A stretch of 19,931 bases of DNA from Verrucomicrobia bacterium UBA4286 (GCA_002395905.1 DGVK01000139.1:13772-33702), one strand, 5' to 3'. Positions 7,623 through 14,185 are shown, numbered from the stretch's first letter. Numbers and translations: made by a program. The notes: generated from the sequence alone by a model not told the origin.

Positions 7623-7699
7623 TGGTGGGGCTGCCGGGAATCGAACCCGGAACCTACGGTTTAGGAAACCGTCGCTCTGTCCAGTTGAGCTACAACCCC
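7623..7699 (-). tRNA. tRNA-Arg (anticodon CCU)
   Basis: A 77-base cloverleaf: acceptor GGGGTTG pairs with CAGCCCC (one G-U), D arm GCTC/GAGC, anticodon stem ACGGT/ACCGT with loop TTCCTAA giving anticodon CCU (reads AGG), and T arm CCGGG-TTCGATT-CCCGG. The 3' CCA is encoded. It is preceded by a canonical promoter and an 86-base leader, and followed at once by the rhaT Shine-Dalgarno. Confidence 0.97.
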
Positions 7700-7724
7700 G
7701 TTGATTCTCTAAGATTTTCTGCTG

Positions 7725-7757
7725 TTGGGTGTAATCGGCTTTGAATTTGGGTGTAAT
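7725..7757. repeat. 11-bp direct repeat in the tRNA-Arg leader
   Basis: TTGGGTGTAAT occurs at 7725-7735 and again at 7747-7757, a 22-base period, within the transcribed leader of tRNA-Arg. In the transcript sense it reads ATTACACCCAA twice. Function unknown; it may be a processing or pairing element, or chance. Confidence 0.6.
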
Positions 7758-7765
7758 TCGTAGCT

Positions 7766-7780
7766 TTTTACGCCGTAAAA
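7766..7780. repeat. 15-bp inverted repeat at the start of the tRNA leader
   Basis: TTTTACGCCGTAAAA is a perfect 7-bp inverted repeat with a single central base. It lies just downstream of the predicted start site (about 7785) of the tRNA-Arg/rhaT transcript. A one-base loop makes an RNA hairpin of the full arms unlikely, so a DNA-binding site is as plausible as a structure. Confidence 0.5.
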
Positions 7781-7791
7781 CATTGTGAGAT

Positions 7792-7820
7792 AGTATACCA
7801 TTTACGCTGCATGGTGTCAA
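7792..7820 (-). promoter_or_regulatory. Sigma70-type promoter of tRNA-Arg/rhaT
   Basis: On the minus strand TTGACA (7820-7815) is followed after 17 bases by TATACT (7797-7792), with TGG directly before the -10. This is a near-consensus promoter with an extended -10. It is the strongest promoter in the window, fitting a tRNA gene. Confidence 0.88.
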
Positions 7821-7840
7821 TTGCACGCGTTGTTTTCACC

Positions 7841-7865
7841 CTTATCCCGGATTTTCCGGGATAAG
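7841..7865 (-). terminator. Hairpin after the nitrilase-GDPD gene (possible terminator)
   Basis: CTTATCCCGGA-TTT-TCCGGGATAAG is a perfect 11-bp stem with a 3-base loop, beginning 15 bases after the stop of the nitrilase-GDPD gene. There is no T-run on either strand, so it may be a weak or factor-assisted terminator or an mRNA 3'-end stabiliser. It lies at the operon end, just upstream of the tRNA promoter. Confidence 0.5.
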
Positions 7866-7880
7866 CGTGTGACAGGGAGG

Positions 7881-9551
7881 CTACTTGAGGCCTGTTGCGG
7901 CGGAAATCGGCTGGTAGTCGTTGGTAAGGACGGTGTCGACCCCCATCTCCAGAAAGCGCTTCGCCTCTTCTGGATCGTCGGCGAAAAACACGTTCACGCG
8001 CAGACCCGCCGCGTGCGCGCGTTCGACCAGCGCACGGTCGAAATATGGCTTGAAGAGCTGCACCATCCGGCAGCCGTGCTTCAGCGCACGGTCCACTATG
8101 TCAGGACGGCTCTTGTTGTCAAGGCGGCCGTTGCCCATGCAGCGCGGAATGTCCGGCGCCAGCCGCGCGAACTGGTCCTGCACCGCGCCGTTCGACGTCA
8201 TGAAGTAGACGTGGCGGCGCGCGTCGTATGCGTCGATGAGGTCTATCACCTTCCGCGCGAGCGCCTCGTCCCACGCCCTGCCGAGGTCCTTGAGATGGAT
8301 GTTCATGATGACGTGGCAGGAGAGCTTTTCAAGGATGTCCGCGAACTTGAGAATCCTCATGCCCTTGAAGTGCGCGCTCTTCTTCACGCCGAAATCGTAC
8401 TTCAAAAGCTCTTCGAAGGTGTGGTCGAAGACGCGCCCCTCGCCGTCCGACACGCGCTCGAGCGTCGCGTCGTGGATCGAGACGATTTCGCCGTCCTTCG
8501 TCCAGAGGAGGTCGAACTCTATCTCGCTCGCGCCCAGCGCGACGGCGGCGCCGAACGCGGCGAGGCTGTTCTCCGGCGCGACCGTCGAAAAGCCGCGATG
8601 TGCGCAGAGGCGCTTCGCGGGCGCGTTTTCGAACGGCGGCACGATTGCGCTTCCCGCAGGACGGTACTGCCACGGCCGGCGTCCATCGTCGACGTAGTCC
8701 GCATGAAGCCCAGCCGGGCCGTTGTAGCCCATCGGTTTCAAGTACTTCTCATGCGGGTCGAACACCGCCGAGAGCGTTCCGGCGCGGCTTTCGAGATTGC
8801 CGAGCATCTCGCCCGAAGGAGCGACGATCATCGAGCATCCGCCGAGCGGAGAATCTTCGCCCATGCTTACAGACGAACGCACGAGATATGCGCCAGTGTT
8901 GTAGGCGATGAACCGCCCGAAGAAGTCCAGAGCGAGTCGGGTGTCGCTGCGCTGGTGGGAGCAGCCGATTATGACGTCCGGCCGGTAGCGGGCGATGTTG
9001 GCGAGCGCCTCGTAGAAGTAAAAGTCGTAGCAGGTGAGAAACGCATATCTCACGCCGTCGATTTCGACCGTCTCGGGCGCGCTCCACGACCACATGTAGC
9101 CTGAGTCGTAGCGCCAGCGCTGCCATTCGCCGCGCGTCAGATGGCGCTTGTCGTAGCGGCCGACGATCTCGCCGGCGCGGTTGAAGGCCAGCGTCGTGTT
9201 GCGCGGCGCCTCGCTGCGGGAGAAGTCGTACACATTCGCGAAAACGACGGCGTTGCAGCGCCGCGCGGCCTCGGCGCACGCGGCGACGACTTTTGCGCCG
9301 TATTTCTTCGCGGCCGCTATCGCCTGTTCGCGCGAAGAGGCGCGGCCCTGGTGGTCGCTTCCCTCGGGGAGTACTATAACGTCCACGCTTTCGTCGCACT
9401 TTGCGAGCGCGTCAAGCTCCCACTGGACGCTCGCGCCGATCCCCGCCGGATCGAGCGCATACGGCGGCTGCAGGACGCAGAACTTCATCGGCGCGCCGAA
9501 CGCCGCCGCCGCCGCCAGCCACGCCAGCGCAAACAAAGACTTCTTTGTCAT
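7881..9551 (-). CDS. Exported nitrilase-like / glycerophosphodiester phosphodiesterase fusion
   Basis: This 556-residue protein joins two hydrolases behind a signal peptide (MTKKSLFALAWLAAAAAFGA, residues 1-20). Residues about 21-265 are a carbon-nitrogen hydrolase (nitrilase superfamily) domain with the Glu-Lys-Cys triad visible: E63 in VLPEGSD, K135 in GRYDKRHLTRGEW, C174 in FLTCYDFYF. Residues about 313-553 are a GDPD domain: CAHRGFSTVAPENSLAAF (H318, R319, E327, N328), the metal pair E345/D347 in EIEFDLLWTKDG, and H360-D361 in SIHDATLERVSDG. Each domain looks complete. Together they could cleave an amide and a glycerophosphodiester of one lipid- or polymer-derived substrate in the periplasm; that is inference. 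It starts 15 bases after the second FGE-fold gene and appears to be the last gene of the operon. Confidence 0.92.
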   Translation of the reverse strand: MTKKSLFALAWLAAAAAFGAPMKFCVLQPPYALDPAGIGASVQWELDALAKCDESVDVIVLPEGSDHQGRASSREQAIAAAKKYGAKVVAACAEAARRCNAVVFANVYDFSRSEAPRNTTLAFNRAGEIVGRYDKRHLTRGEWQRWRYDSGYMWSWSAPETVEIDGVRYAFLTCYDFYFYEALANIARYRPDVIIGCSHQRSDTRLALDFFGRFIAYNTGAYLVRSSVSMGEDSPLGGCSMIVAPSGEMLGNLESRAGTLSAVFDPHEKYLKPMGYNGPAGLHADYVDDGRRPWQYRPAGSAIVPPFENAPAKRLCAHRGFSTVAPENSLAAFGAAVALGASEIEFDLLWTKDGEIVSIHDATLERVSDGEGRVFDHTFEELLKYDFGVKKSAHFKGMRILKFADILEKLSCHVIMNIHLKDLGRAWDEALARKVIDLIDAYDARRHVYFMTSNGAVQDQFARLAPDIPRCMGNGRLDNKSRPDIVDRALKHGCRMVQLFKPYFDRALVERAHAAGLRVNVFFADDPEEAKRFLEMGVDTVLTNDYQPISAATGLK

Positions 9552-9566
9552 CTTCGCCGAAACCTG

Positions 9567-10904
9567 CTACGGCAGAGTGATTGCCAGGCGGATGCCGTTC
9601 TGGCGGCGCGCCGTGCCGTCGGAATCCTTCAGATATCCTGTTTCAGCGTCGGCGGCAAGCTGGTTTGAAGCACGGGCGCGCCAGGGGCCGCGCGTATAAT
9701 CGCCACCCTTGCGAACGCGGGCGCGCTGATCGCTCGAAAGCGGCAGGTCGCCAAAACCGTTCTTCGCATCATACCAGTCGCCGCAAAGCTCCCATACGTT
9801 TCCATGCATGTCGTAAAGGCCCCACGAATTCGGCGCATAGGAGCCGACGGGAGCGGTGCCGCCCGTCGCGTCGATGTTGCGGCTCGCTTCTGGCGTCGTC
9901 AAAGCCGTGCCGGAATATGCGTCGAAGGAGTTGTTGTAGGCGTTGCGGGCAAGCGTGTTGAAGTGCGCGTCTTCGAGGTCGTCGGCTGCGCCGCCGGAAA
10001 GGGTTATGGCTTTGCCGTCACCCCATTTATAACTTCCATGTCCTGCCTTGCAGGCGTATTCCCACTGCGCAACGCTCGGCAGGTCAAAGGCAAGGCCTGA
10101 CTTTGTACGCAACAGACCCAGAAAGGATGTTCCAAAAGGAGCATTTGGATAGTAGAGATCCTTATTGCGCGTATTGGTGTCATATTTATTGTGGCGGATC
10201 ATCGCGAGCGATACATTTTCCACAGGACGCTCCGCCCAGCATGTTGCGTTAGTATGCCAAGACGGCTTGTGGCCGCCCGTCACATACCACCACTGCCGCT
10301 GCGTCACTTCATATACGCCTATGTAATAGTCGTTACCGAACGATACCGCGTGCTGCGTTTCCAGCGCGGCATTCGAATTGCGTCCCGGCTCATCGGCGGG
10401 GCTTCCCATCATGAACGATTTGCCGCGCGCGTCGATGCGGCGCATGAGTATGGACGAGGTCTTGTAAAGGATGTTCGTCACTCCCCCAGGCACCCCTTCC
10501 GCGCTCGTGTAGTATTTGACATCGCCATCCTTAAGAAGGTTGACGGCGAGATACTGCGGCGGATTCTCCGTCGGCCACGCCTTGACCGCGACGCTCAGCG
10601 ATCCGTCGTTCAAGAAATGGTTCGGCCACGACTTGTCGGGATGCCATACGAGAGTGTGCGGCCCCGCTTCGACGACCTTGTTCGCGTCGCCGGAGACCGC
10701 CCATATGTTCGATTCGCCGATAGAGACGCCGTTCGTCGTCACGTCGAACGTGATGATCGCGCTCGCGTCGGAAAGCGTGTAATTGACCGTCACTGCGCGA
10801 GACGAGGTGTCCTGCGTGACCGATACGTCCGAGACCGACGGATTCGCCGCGCCAGCCGCGAACGCGACAAGCGCAAACGCAAAACCAATAGGAAGTTTCT
10901 TCAT
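9567..10904 (-). CDS. Exported FGE-fold (SUMF1-like) protein, paralogue A
   Basis: The 445-residue protein has a signal peptide (MKKLPIGFAFALVAFAAGAA), an N-terminal beta-sandwich (about 23-120: VSDVSVTQDTSSRAVTVNYT, TNGVSIGESNIW, HPDKSWPN), then an FGE-sulfatase/SUMF1 fold: MGSP 166-169, DYYIGVYEVTQ 192-202, LPSVAQWEYACKAG 275-288, SWGLYDMHGNVWELCGDWY 360-378, RVRKGGDYTRGPWR 396-409, GIRLAITLP at the end. True FGEs hold two catalytic Cys after the RGGS(Y/W) motif (LCxxSYC); here that stretch is TRGPWRA, so formylglycine formation is unlikely and a binding or structural role is more plausible. The ATG at 10904 is chosen over GTG 10910, which lies on the Shine-Dalgarno itself. The neighbouring paralogue B is 12 bases upstream. 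Confidence 0.92.
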   Translation of the reverse strand: MKKLPIGFAFALVAFAAGAANPSVSDVSVTQDTSSRAVTVNYTLSDASAIITFDVTTNGVSIGESNIWAVSGDANKVVEAGPHTLVWHPDKSWPNHFLNDGSLSVAVKAWPTENPPQYLAVNLLKDGDVKYYTSAEGVPGGVTNILYKTSSILMRRIDARGKSFMMGSPADEPGRNSNAALETQHAVSFGNDYYIGVYEVTQRQWWYVTGGHKPSWHTNATCWAERPVENVSLAMIRHNKYDTNTRNKDLYYPNAPFGTSFLGLLRTKSGLAFDLPSVAQWEYACKAGHGSYKWGDGKAITLSGGAADDLEDAHFNTLARNAYNNSFDAYSGTALTTPEASRNIDATGGTAPVGSYAPNSWGLYDMHGNVWELCGDWYDAKNGFGDLPLSSDQRARVRKGGDYTRGPWRARASNQLAADAETGYLKDSDGTARRQNGIRLAITLP

Positions 10905-10909
10905 GTCCA

Positions 10910-10914
10910 CCTCC
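10910..10914 (-). promoter_or_regulatory. Shine-Dalgarno that fixes the start of paralogue A
   Basis: Minus-strand GGAGG sits 5 bases before ATG 10904 and directly after the TAA of paralogue B. The in-frame GTG at 10910 begins on its last G, so that upstream start is ruled out. Confidence 0.8.
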
Positions 10915-10916
10915 AG

Positions 10917-12245
10917 TTACGGCAGAGTTATTGCAAGGCGAAGGCCTGTATCCTGCGCCGCAGTACCATCCCAATGAAGCTGGAATGCGGCACGATGACG
11001 GAACGGACCGCGCTGGTAACTGCCGCCCTTACGCACCCTGTATTTTCCATCCGCTGTAACTGGCACAGCACCATAGTTGTTAACAAAAACACCATTAGAC
11101 GAACCGTCGTTGCCAAATGGATCGTTACAGACCTCGTAAACGTTGCCGTGCATATCGTAGAGTCCCCAGCTGTTGTGGCGGTAGTTGCCCACAACGTCGG
11201 TTCCGCATGTTCTATCGACCTCTTGGTCTTTTGTTGCAGCGGCGCTAGAGGATGAAGAATATGTCGTCGTTGCATTGTTGTAGGCATTGCGCCCGATTGC
11301 ATTGTAATCGGTATCTTCATAATCCTGATTGTTAGCTGTGGTAGGTGCGGCCAAAGCGGTCGAGATAGGCGTTCCATCGCCCCACTTTCCATCGCCGTTA
11401 CCAGCTTTACAGGCATATTCCCACTGGGCACAGCCGGGAAGATCGAACGCAAGACCGGCAACCTTTGTGCGCAACTTGTCAAGGAATGAATCGCCCGCAG
11501 GCACTGCTGGATAATAGCTGCCGCGGATAGTTGCGAACGCGATGTTTTCTACAGGTCTGGTCGCGCGGTAATCCGCGTTGGAATGATAGGCCGGCCATAC
11601 GCTCATGATCTGATAGTACTGCTGCTGCGTCACCTCATAGACGCCGATGTAATAATCATTGTAGAACGAAACCTCGTGTTGGTCTTCGCGATGATCGTTC
11701 ACGGATGAGACAAAGTGCCCAGGCTCGTCGGACGGGCTGCCCATCTTGAAGGACTTGCCGCACGCATAGATGCGGCGCATGAGGATTGACGTAGTCTTGT
11801 AAAGGACGTCCTGGACGCCGCCGGGAACCGCCTCGGCGCATGTGTAGTAGTTAACGTCGCCGCTCACCAGGTCCGCTGCGAGATACTGCGGCGGGTCGTC
11901 CTTGTTCCACGCCACGACCTTCGCCGTAACAACGCCTGCACCGAACTTCTGGTTGGGCCACGACTTCTCGGGATGCCAGGTTATTGTGCGCGAACCGGGC
12001 TGGACGACCTTGTTCACATCGCCTTCCAGCGCCCATATGTTCTGCTGTCCGATGGATACTCCGTTCGTGAGCACGTCGAGAGTGATGATCGCGGACGCGT
12101 CCGCAAGAGTGTAAGTCACGGTGACTGCGCGCGAGGACGTTCCCTGCGAGATGGTGACGTCGCTCACCGACGGAATCTGCGCATCCGCCCGGGCGATGAA
12201 CGCGGCCGCGAGCGCAAGGACGAGAACTGGTGTGTGGTGTTTCAT
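10917..12245 (-). CDS. Exported FGE-fold (SUMF1-like) protein, paralogue B
   Basis: A 442-residue tandem paralogue of the downstream gene. It has a signal peptide (MKHHTPVLVLALAAAFIARADA), the same N-terminal beta-sandwich (about 26-122: VSDVTISQGTSSRAVTVTYT, HPEKSWPN), and the FGE-sulfatase fold: KMGSPSDEPG 167-176, YYIGVYEVTQQQYYQIM 198-214, LPGCAQWEYACKAGNG 269-284, SWGLYDMHGNVYEVC 359-373, RVRKGGSYQRGPFRHR 403-418, GLRLAITLP at the end. By eye the N-terminal domains are about two-thirds identical; the middle, with a Ser/Ala-rich insert (YSSSSSAAATKD), is divergent. As in paralogue A, the Cys pair of catalytic FGE is missing (QRGPFRH). AAAGGA about 9 bases upstream serves as Shine-Dalgarno. 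It lies 46 bases after the small secreted protein gene. Confidence 0.92.
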   Translation of the reverse strand: MKHHTPVLVLALAAAFIARADAQIPSVSDVTISQGTSSRAVTVTYTLADASAIITLDVLTNGVSIGQQNIWALEGDVNKVVQPGSRTITWHPEKSWPNQKFGAGVVTAKVVAWNKDDPPQYLAADLVSGDVNYYTCAEAVPGGVQDVLYKTTSILMRRIYACGKSFKMGSPSDEPGHFVSSVNDHREDQHEVSFYNDYYIGVYEVTQQQYYQIMSVWPAYHSNADYRATRPVENIAFATIRGSYYPAVPAGDSFLDKLRTKVAGLAFDLPGCAQWEYACKAGNGDGKWGDGTPISTALAAPTTANNQDYEDTDYNAIGRNAYNNATTTYSSSSSAAATKDQEVDRTCGTDVVGNYRHNSWGLYDMHGNVYEVCNDPFGNDGSSNGVFVNNYGAVPVTADGKYRVRKGGSYQRGPFRHRAAFQLHWDGTAAQDTGLRLAITLP

Positions 12246-12291
12246 TGTGGTTTTCCTTTCGTTAAATCTGTTATGTTGATGCGGCGCCGGC

Positions 12292-12543
12292 TCATAAGAC
12301 GATGAGCATGAGACCTTTCATCATGTCGGACCGGAACTTCTCGAGCGCGTTCCTGCTCAGTTTCTCCAGGGACACGAACGAGTGGAACTTCGCCAGCGGC
12401 GCCACGGCCGATGCCGCGCTGTACGCGAAAGAGTCGAACGACCCAAGCGCTTCTGCAGAAGTCGCGGATGCAACACTTTCGGCGCGCGCGCCTGATGTCG
12501 CCATGGCGAGCGCCGCAGCGCACGCGCAAAGAACCTTTTTCAT
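12292..12543 (-). CDS. Small exported protein, function unknown
   Basis: This 83-residue protein has a clear signal peptide (MKKVLCACAAALAMATSGARA, likely cut after residue 21). The mature part of about 62 residues is rich in Ala and Ser (ESVASATSAEALGSFDSFAY), then has a possible amphipathic helix (FVSLEKLSRNALEKFRSDMM) and a hydrophobic C-terminus (KGLMLIVL). No family is recognised. It has the best Shine-Dalgarno of the operon, GGAGG 7 bases before the ATG, and an extended -10 promoter about 48 bases upstream, so it is probably the first and most highly translated gene of the secreted-protein operon. It may be a small partner or chaperone-like component of the FGE-fold proteins, but this is only inference from position. 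Confidence 0.75.
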   Translation of the reverse strand: MKKVLCACAAALAMATSGARAESVASATSAEALGSFDSFAYSAASAVAPLAKFHSFVSLEKLSRNALEKFRSDMMKGLMLIVL

Positions 12544-12583
12544 GCAACAACCTCCATGTTTTACCTTGCCTGGTTAAGATTAC

Positions 12584-12600
12584 GTGATAGATTATATCAC
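12584..12600. promoter_or_regulatory. Inverted repeat overlapping the operon -10 (candidate operator)
   Basis: GTGATA-GATTA-TATCAC is a perfect 6-bp inverted repeat with a 5-base spacer. It covers the -10 hexamer of the secreted-protein operon and lies between that operon and the divergent XylR-type regulator. A protein bound here would block the promoter. That the neighbouring regulator binds it is inference. Confidence 0.5.
12591..12599 (-). promoter_or_regulatory. Extended -10 promoter of the secreted-protein operon
   Basis: Minus-strand TGATATAAT is an extended -10 box. The predicted start near 12584 gives a leader of about 40 bases with a GGAGG Shine-Dalgarno. No -35 consensus is seen, in keeping with either extended -10 recognition or activation by the AraC-type regulator. 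Confidence 0.6.
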
Positions 12601-12672
12601 AAATCCACCCGGCGGACATCCTTTTTACCGCATCGCTTTTTCCTTTCTTTCGCGCACATGTGACGCGGCTTT

Positions 12673-12681
12673 TGGTATAAT
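12673..12681 (+). promoter_or_regulatory. Extended -10 promoter of the regulator (likely leaderless)
   Basis: TGGTATAAT ends at 12681, 9 bases before ATG 12691. The start site predicted from it (about 12688) lies after the ATG at 12682, which therefore would not be in the mRNA. This favours the second ATG and a leaderless or nearly leaderless transcript. Confidence 0.7.
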
Positions 12682-12690
12682 ATGCCGGTG

Positions 12691-13926
12691 ATGAGCAAAG
12701 ACGGCAGCATTTCTGAAGGCGCAGTATGGCGCGTGGCGTTTCTCGGGAACATGGACCACAAATCTATGAGGGAGCATTATGCCGGCGCGCTGCGCTTCGC
12801 GGCGGAGTCCAGGAGGTATGAGATAAAGGTCCTCGACCCCCACGCCTGCAGTGAAGACGTGGCGCACCAGTCGCTCGACCTCGGCCGGCCTGACGCGATC
12901 ATCGCCTGCAACCCCTTCCAGTCGTTCGCCGCAAAAAAGTTCCCACGCCTCATGCAGAGGATTCCGGTAGTCGTCCTCAACCAGCTCTTTCCCGCAGACA
13001 GACGGCGCGGCGGGCGATGCGACGCGCGGGTCATTCCGAACGAGGAGCTTCTTGTGGGGAGGATTGCCGCCCGCTTCGTTTCGCGCGGCTTTGCAAACTT
13101 CGCCTATCTCGGCATGGACGGCTACCCGCGCAGCAGACTGCGCGAAAAAATATTCCAGCGGGCGTTGAAAGAGGCAGGATTCAGGGCGGACGTTTTCCGC
13201 ATCCCGTGGTCCAACGGATACGACGACGCTTCACGCGACGACGAGATGGGACGCTGGCTCGCGAACCTCCCCAAGCCGTGCGCGATGTTCATATACTGGG
13301 ACTACCTGTCGCAAAAGATTCTCGCTCTTTGCCGCAGGCTTGACATAGCGGTCCCCGAACAGCTGTCGGTCATAAGCGTCGACAATGTGGAGGAGATCTG
13401 CGAGACAACGGTTCCGACGCTCTCAAGCATCGAGCCGGACTTTCGCACCGGCGGCTTCCAGGCGATGAAATTCATCGACGAGTTCATGCACGGCAAACAG
13501 CGCACGACCTCGCCTCTTCCTGTGTTCCGCTACGGTGTGAGGCGGTTCGTCGAGCGTGCGAGCTCGCAGGACGTGCGCGGGGCCGCGCGAATCGTAGTCG
13601 CCGCGCAGGACTACATACGCCTTCATGCGACGGAAGGCATCGGTTCGCAGGATGTCGCGCAGGCGCTCAACATATCGCAGCGTCTTCTTGAAGGACATTT
13701 CTCCACCGTCCTCGGCCGCACGCCCCACGAAGAGATACAGATTACGCGGCTTGCCAAGGTGAAGGAGCTTCTGCAGACAAGCAATCTGCCGCTTGAAATA
13801 GTGGCTGAGCGCGCCGGCTACTCGACGCTACATCACTTGCAGAATCTCTTCAAAGCGCGTTTCGGAGTCTCGCTGCGCACCTGGCGCAACACATGGCGTG
13901 AGCCTCGCGCCACCCCCGGTTCGTGA
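12691..13926 (+). CDS. XylR-type regulator: LacI-like ligand domain plus AraC HTH
   Basis: The 411-residue protein combines an N-terminal periplasmic-binding-protein-like sensor (about 12-292; VAFLGNMDHKSMREHYAGAL, GRPDAIIACNPFQ, IPVVVLNQLF, FAYLGMDGYPRSRLREKIF, and EQLSVISVDNVEEICETTVP, the last typical of LacI/XylR sugar sensors) with a C-terminal AraC-type double helix-turn-helix (about 302-402; IGSQDVAQALNISQRLLEGHF, LPLEIVAERAGYSTLHHLQNLFKARFG). Such proteins, like XylR of xylose operons, sense a sugar and control adjacent genes. It is the only plus-strand gene and diverges from the secreted-protein operon, so it probably regulates it. ATG 12691 is preferred to 12682, which directly abuts the -10 box. 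The ligand cannot be read from sequence. Confidence 0.92.
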   Translation: MSKDGSISEGAVWRVAFLGNMDHKSMREHYAGALRFAAESRRYEIKVLDPHACSEDVAHQSLDLGRPDAIIACNPFQSFAAKKFPRLMQRIPVVVLNQLFPADRRRGGRCDARVIPNEELLVGRIAARFVSRGFANFAYLGMDGYPRSRLREKIFQRALKEAGFRADVFRIPWSNGYDDASRDDEMGRWLANLPKPCAMFIYWDYLSQKILALCRRLDIAVPEQLSVISVDNVEEICETTVPTLSSIEPDFRTGGFQAMKFIDEFMHGKQRTTSPLPVFRYGVRRFVERASSQDVRGAARIVVAAQDYIRLHATEGIGSQDVAQALNISQRLLEGHFSTVLGRTPHEEIQITRLAKVKELLQTSNLPLEIVAERAGYSTLHHLQNLFKARFGVSLRTWRNTWREPRATPGS

Positions 13927-13940
13927 CTGTACTTTACAAA

Positions 13941-13974
13941 ACAGGCGCGGGGTCGCCGCGCCTGTCTTGTTTTT
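13941..13974 (+). terminator. Rho-independent terminator of the regulator
   Basis: ACAGGCGCGG-GGTCG-CCGCGCCTGT is a perfect 10-bp GC-rich stem, followed by CTTGTTTTT. It begins 14 bases after the regulator stop. The opposite strand also has TTTTGT after the stem, so it may stop read-through from the giant gene as well. Confidence 0.93.
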
Positions 13975-13990
13975 GCTCTAGAGGGAGCGA

Positions 13991-14164
13991 TTATTCCTGG
14001 ACGTCTACAGGAGTCACGCTGACGCGGATTTTGTAAAAGCCCTTCGTTCCCTTGTTAGGAATGTTGAGCTTGGTCGTCGTCGATGTCGCGAGCGTGCAGG
14101 AAGCAGGCGTGATGTCATTGACTTCCGAACCAGCCTCAACCACATAGTAGAGGCCGGGCGTAGC
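13991..14164 (-). pseudogene. Orphan C-terminal tail module similar to the giant protein's end
   Basis: Minus-strand frame giving about 57 residues (ATPGLYYVVEAGSEV to KGFYKIRVSVTPVDVQE, then TAA) that match in layout the last 57 residues of the 1820-residue protein (KPGLYYGTAAGADV to EAYFIKIKVGTTAF). Shared landmarks are PGLYY, an Ala/Gly-rich turn, an L-N-(I/L) strand and (F)YKI(R/K)V. It lies after the giant gene's terminator, in a different frame, and has no Shine-Dalgarno. The open frame runs upstream to a GTG inside the terminator hairpin, with unrelated residues. It is therefore most likely a truncated remnant of a second such protein, or a tail left by recombination. Confidence 0.65.
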
Positions 14165-14185
14165 GCGGCTTACCGTCCGGTGCTT

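Noticed and set aside
7623..7699. tRNA-Arg as an integration site for a mobile element
   Set aside because: No integrase and no duplicated tRNA 3' end were found in the window.
9567..12245. Possible target proteins of a diversity-generating retroelement, since many such targets use the FGE/C-type-lectin fold with a variable C-terminus
   Set aside because: No reverse transcriptase or template repeat is in the window, and the C-terminal differences between the two paralogues are not concentrated at adenine positions.
12682..12690. ATG 12682 as start of the regulator
   Set aside because: It directly follows the last base of the TATAAT box, so a transcript from that promoter would begin downstream of it.
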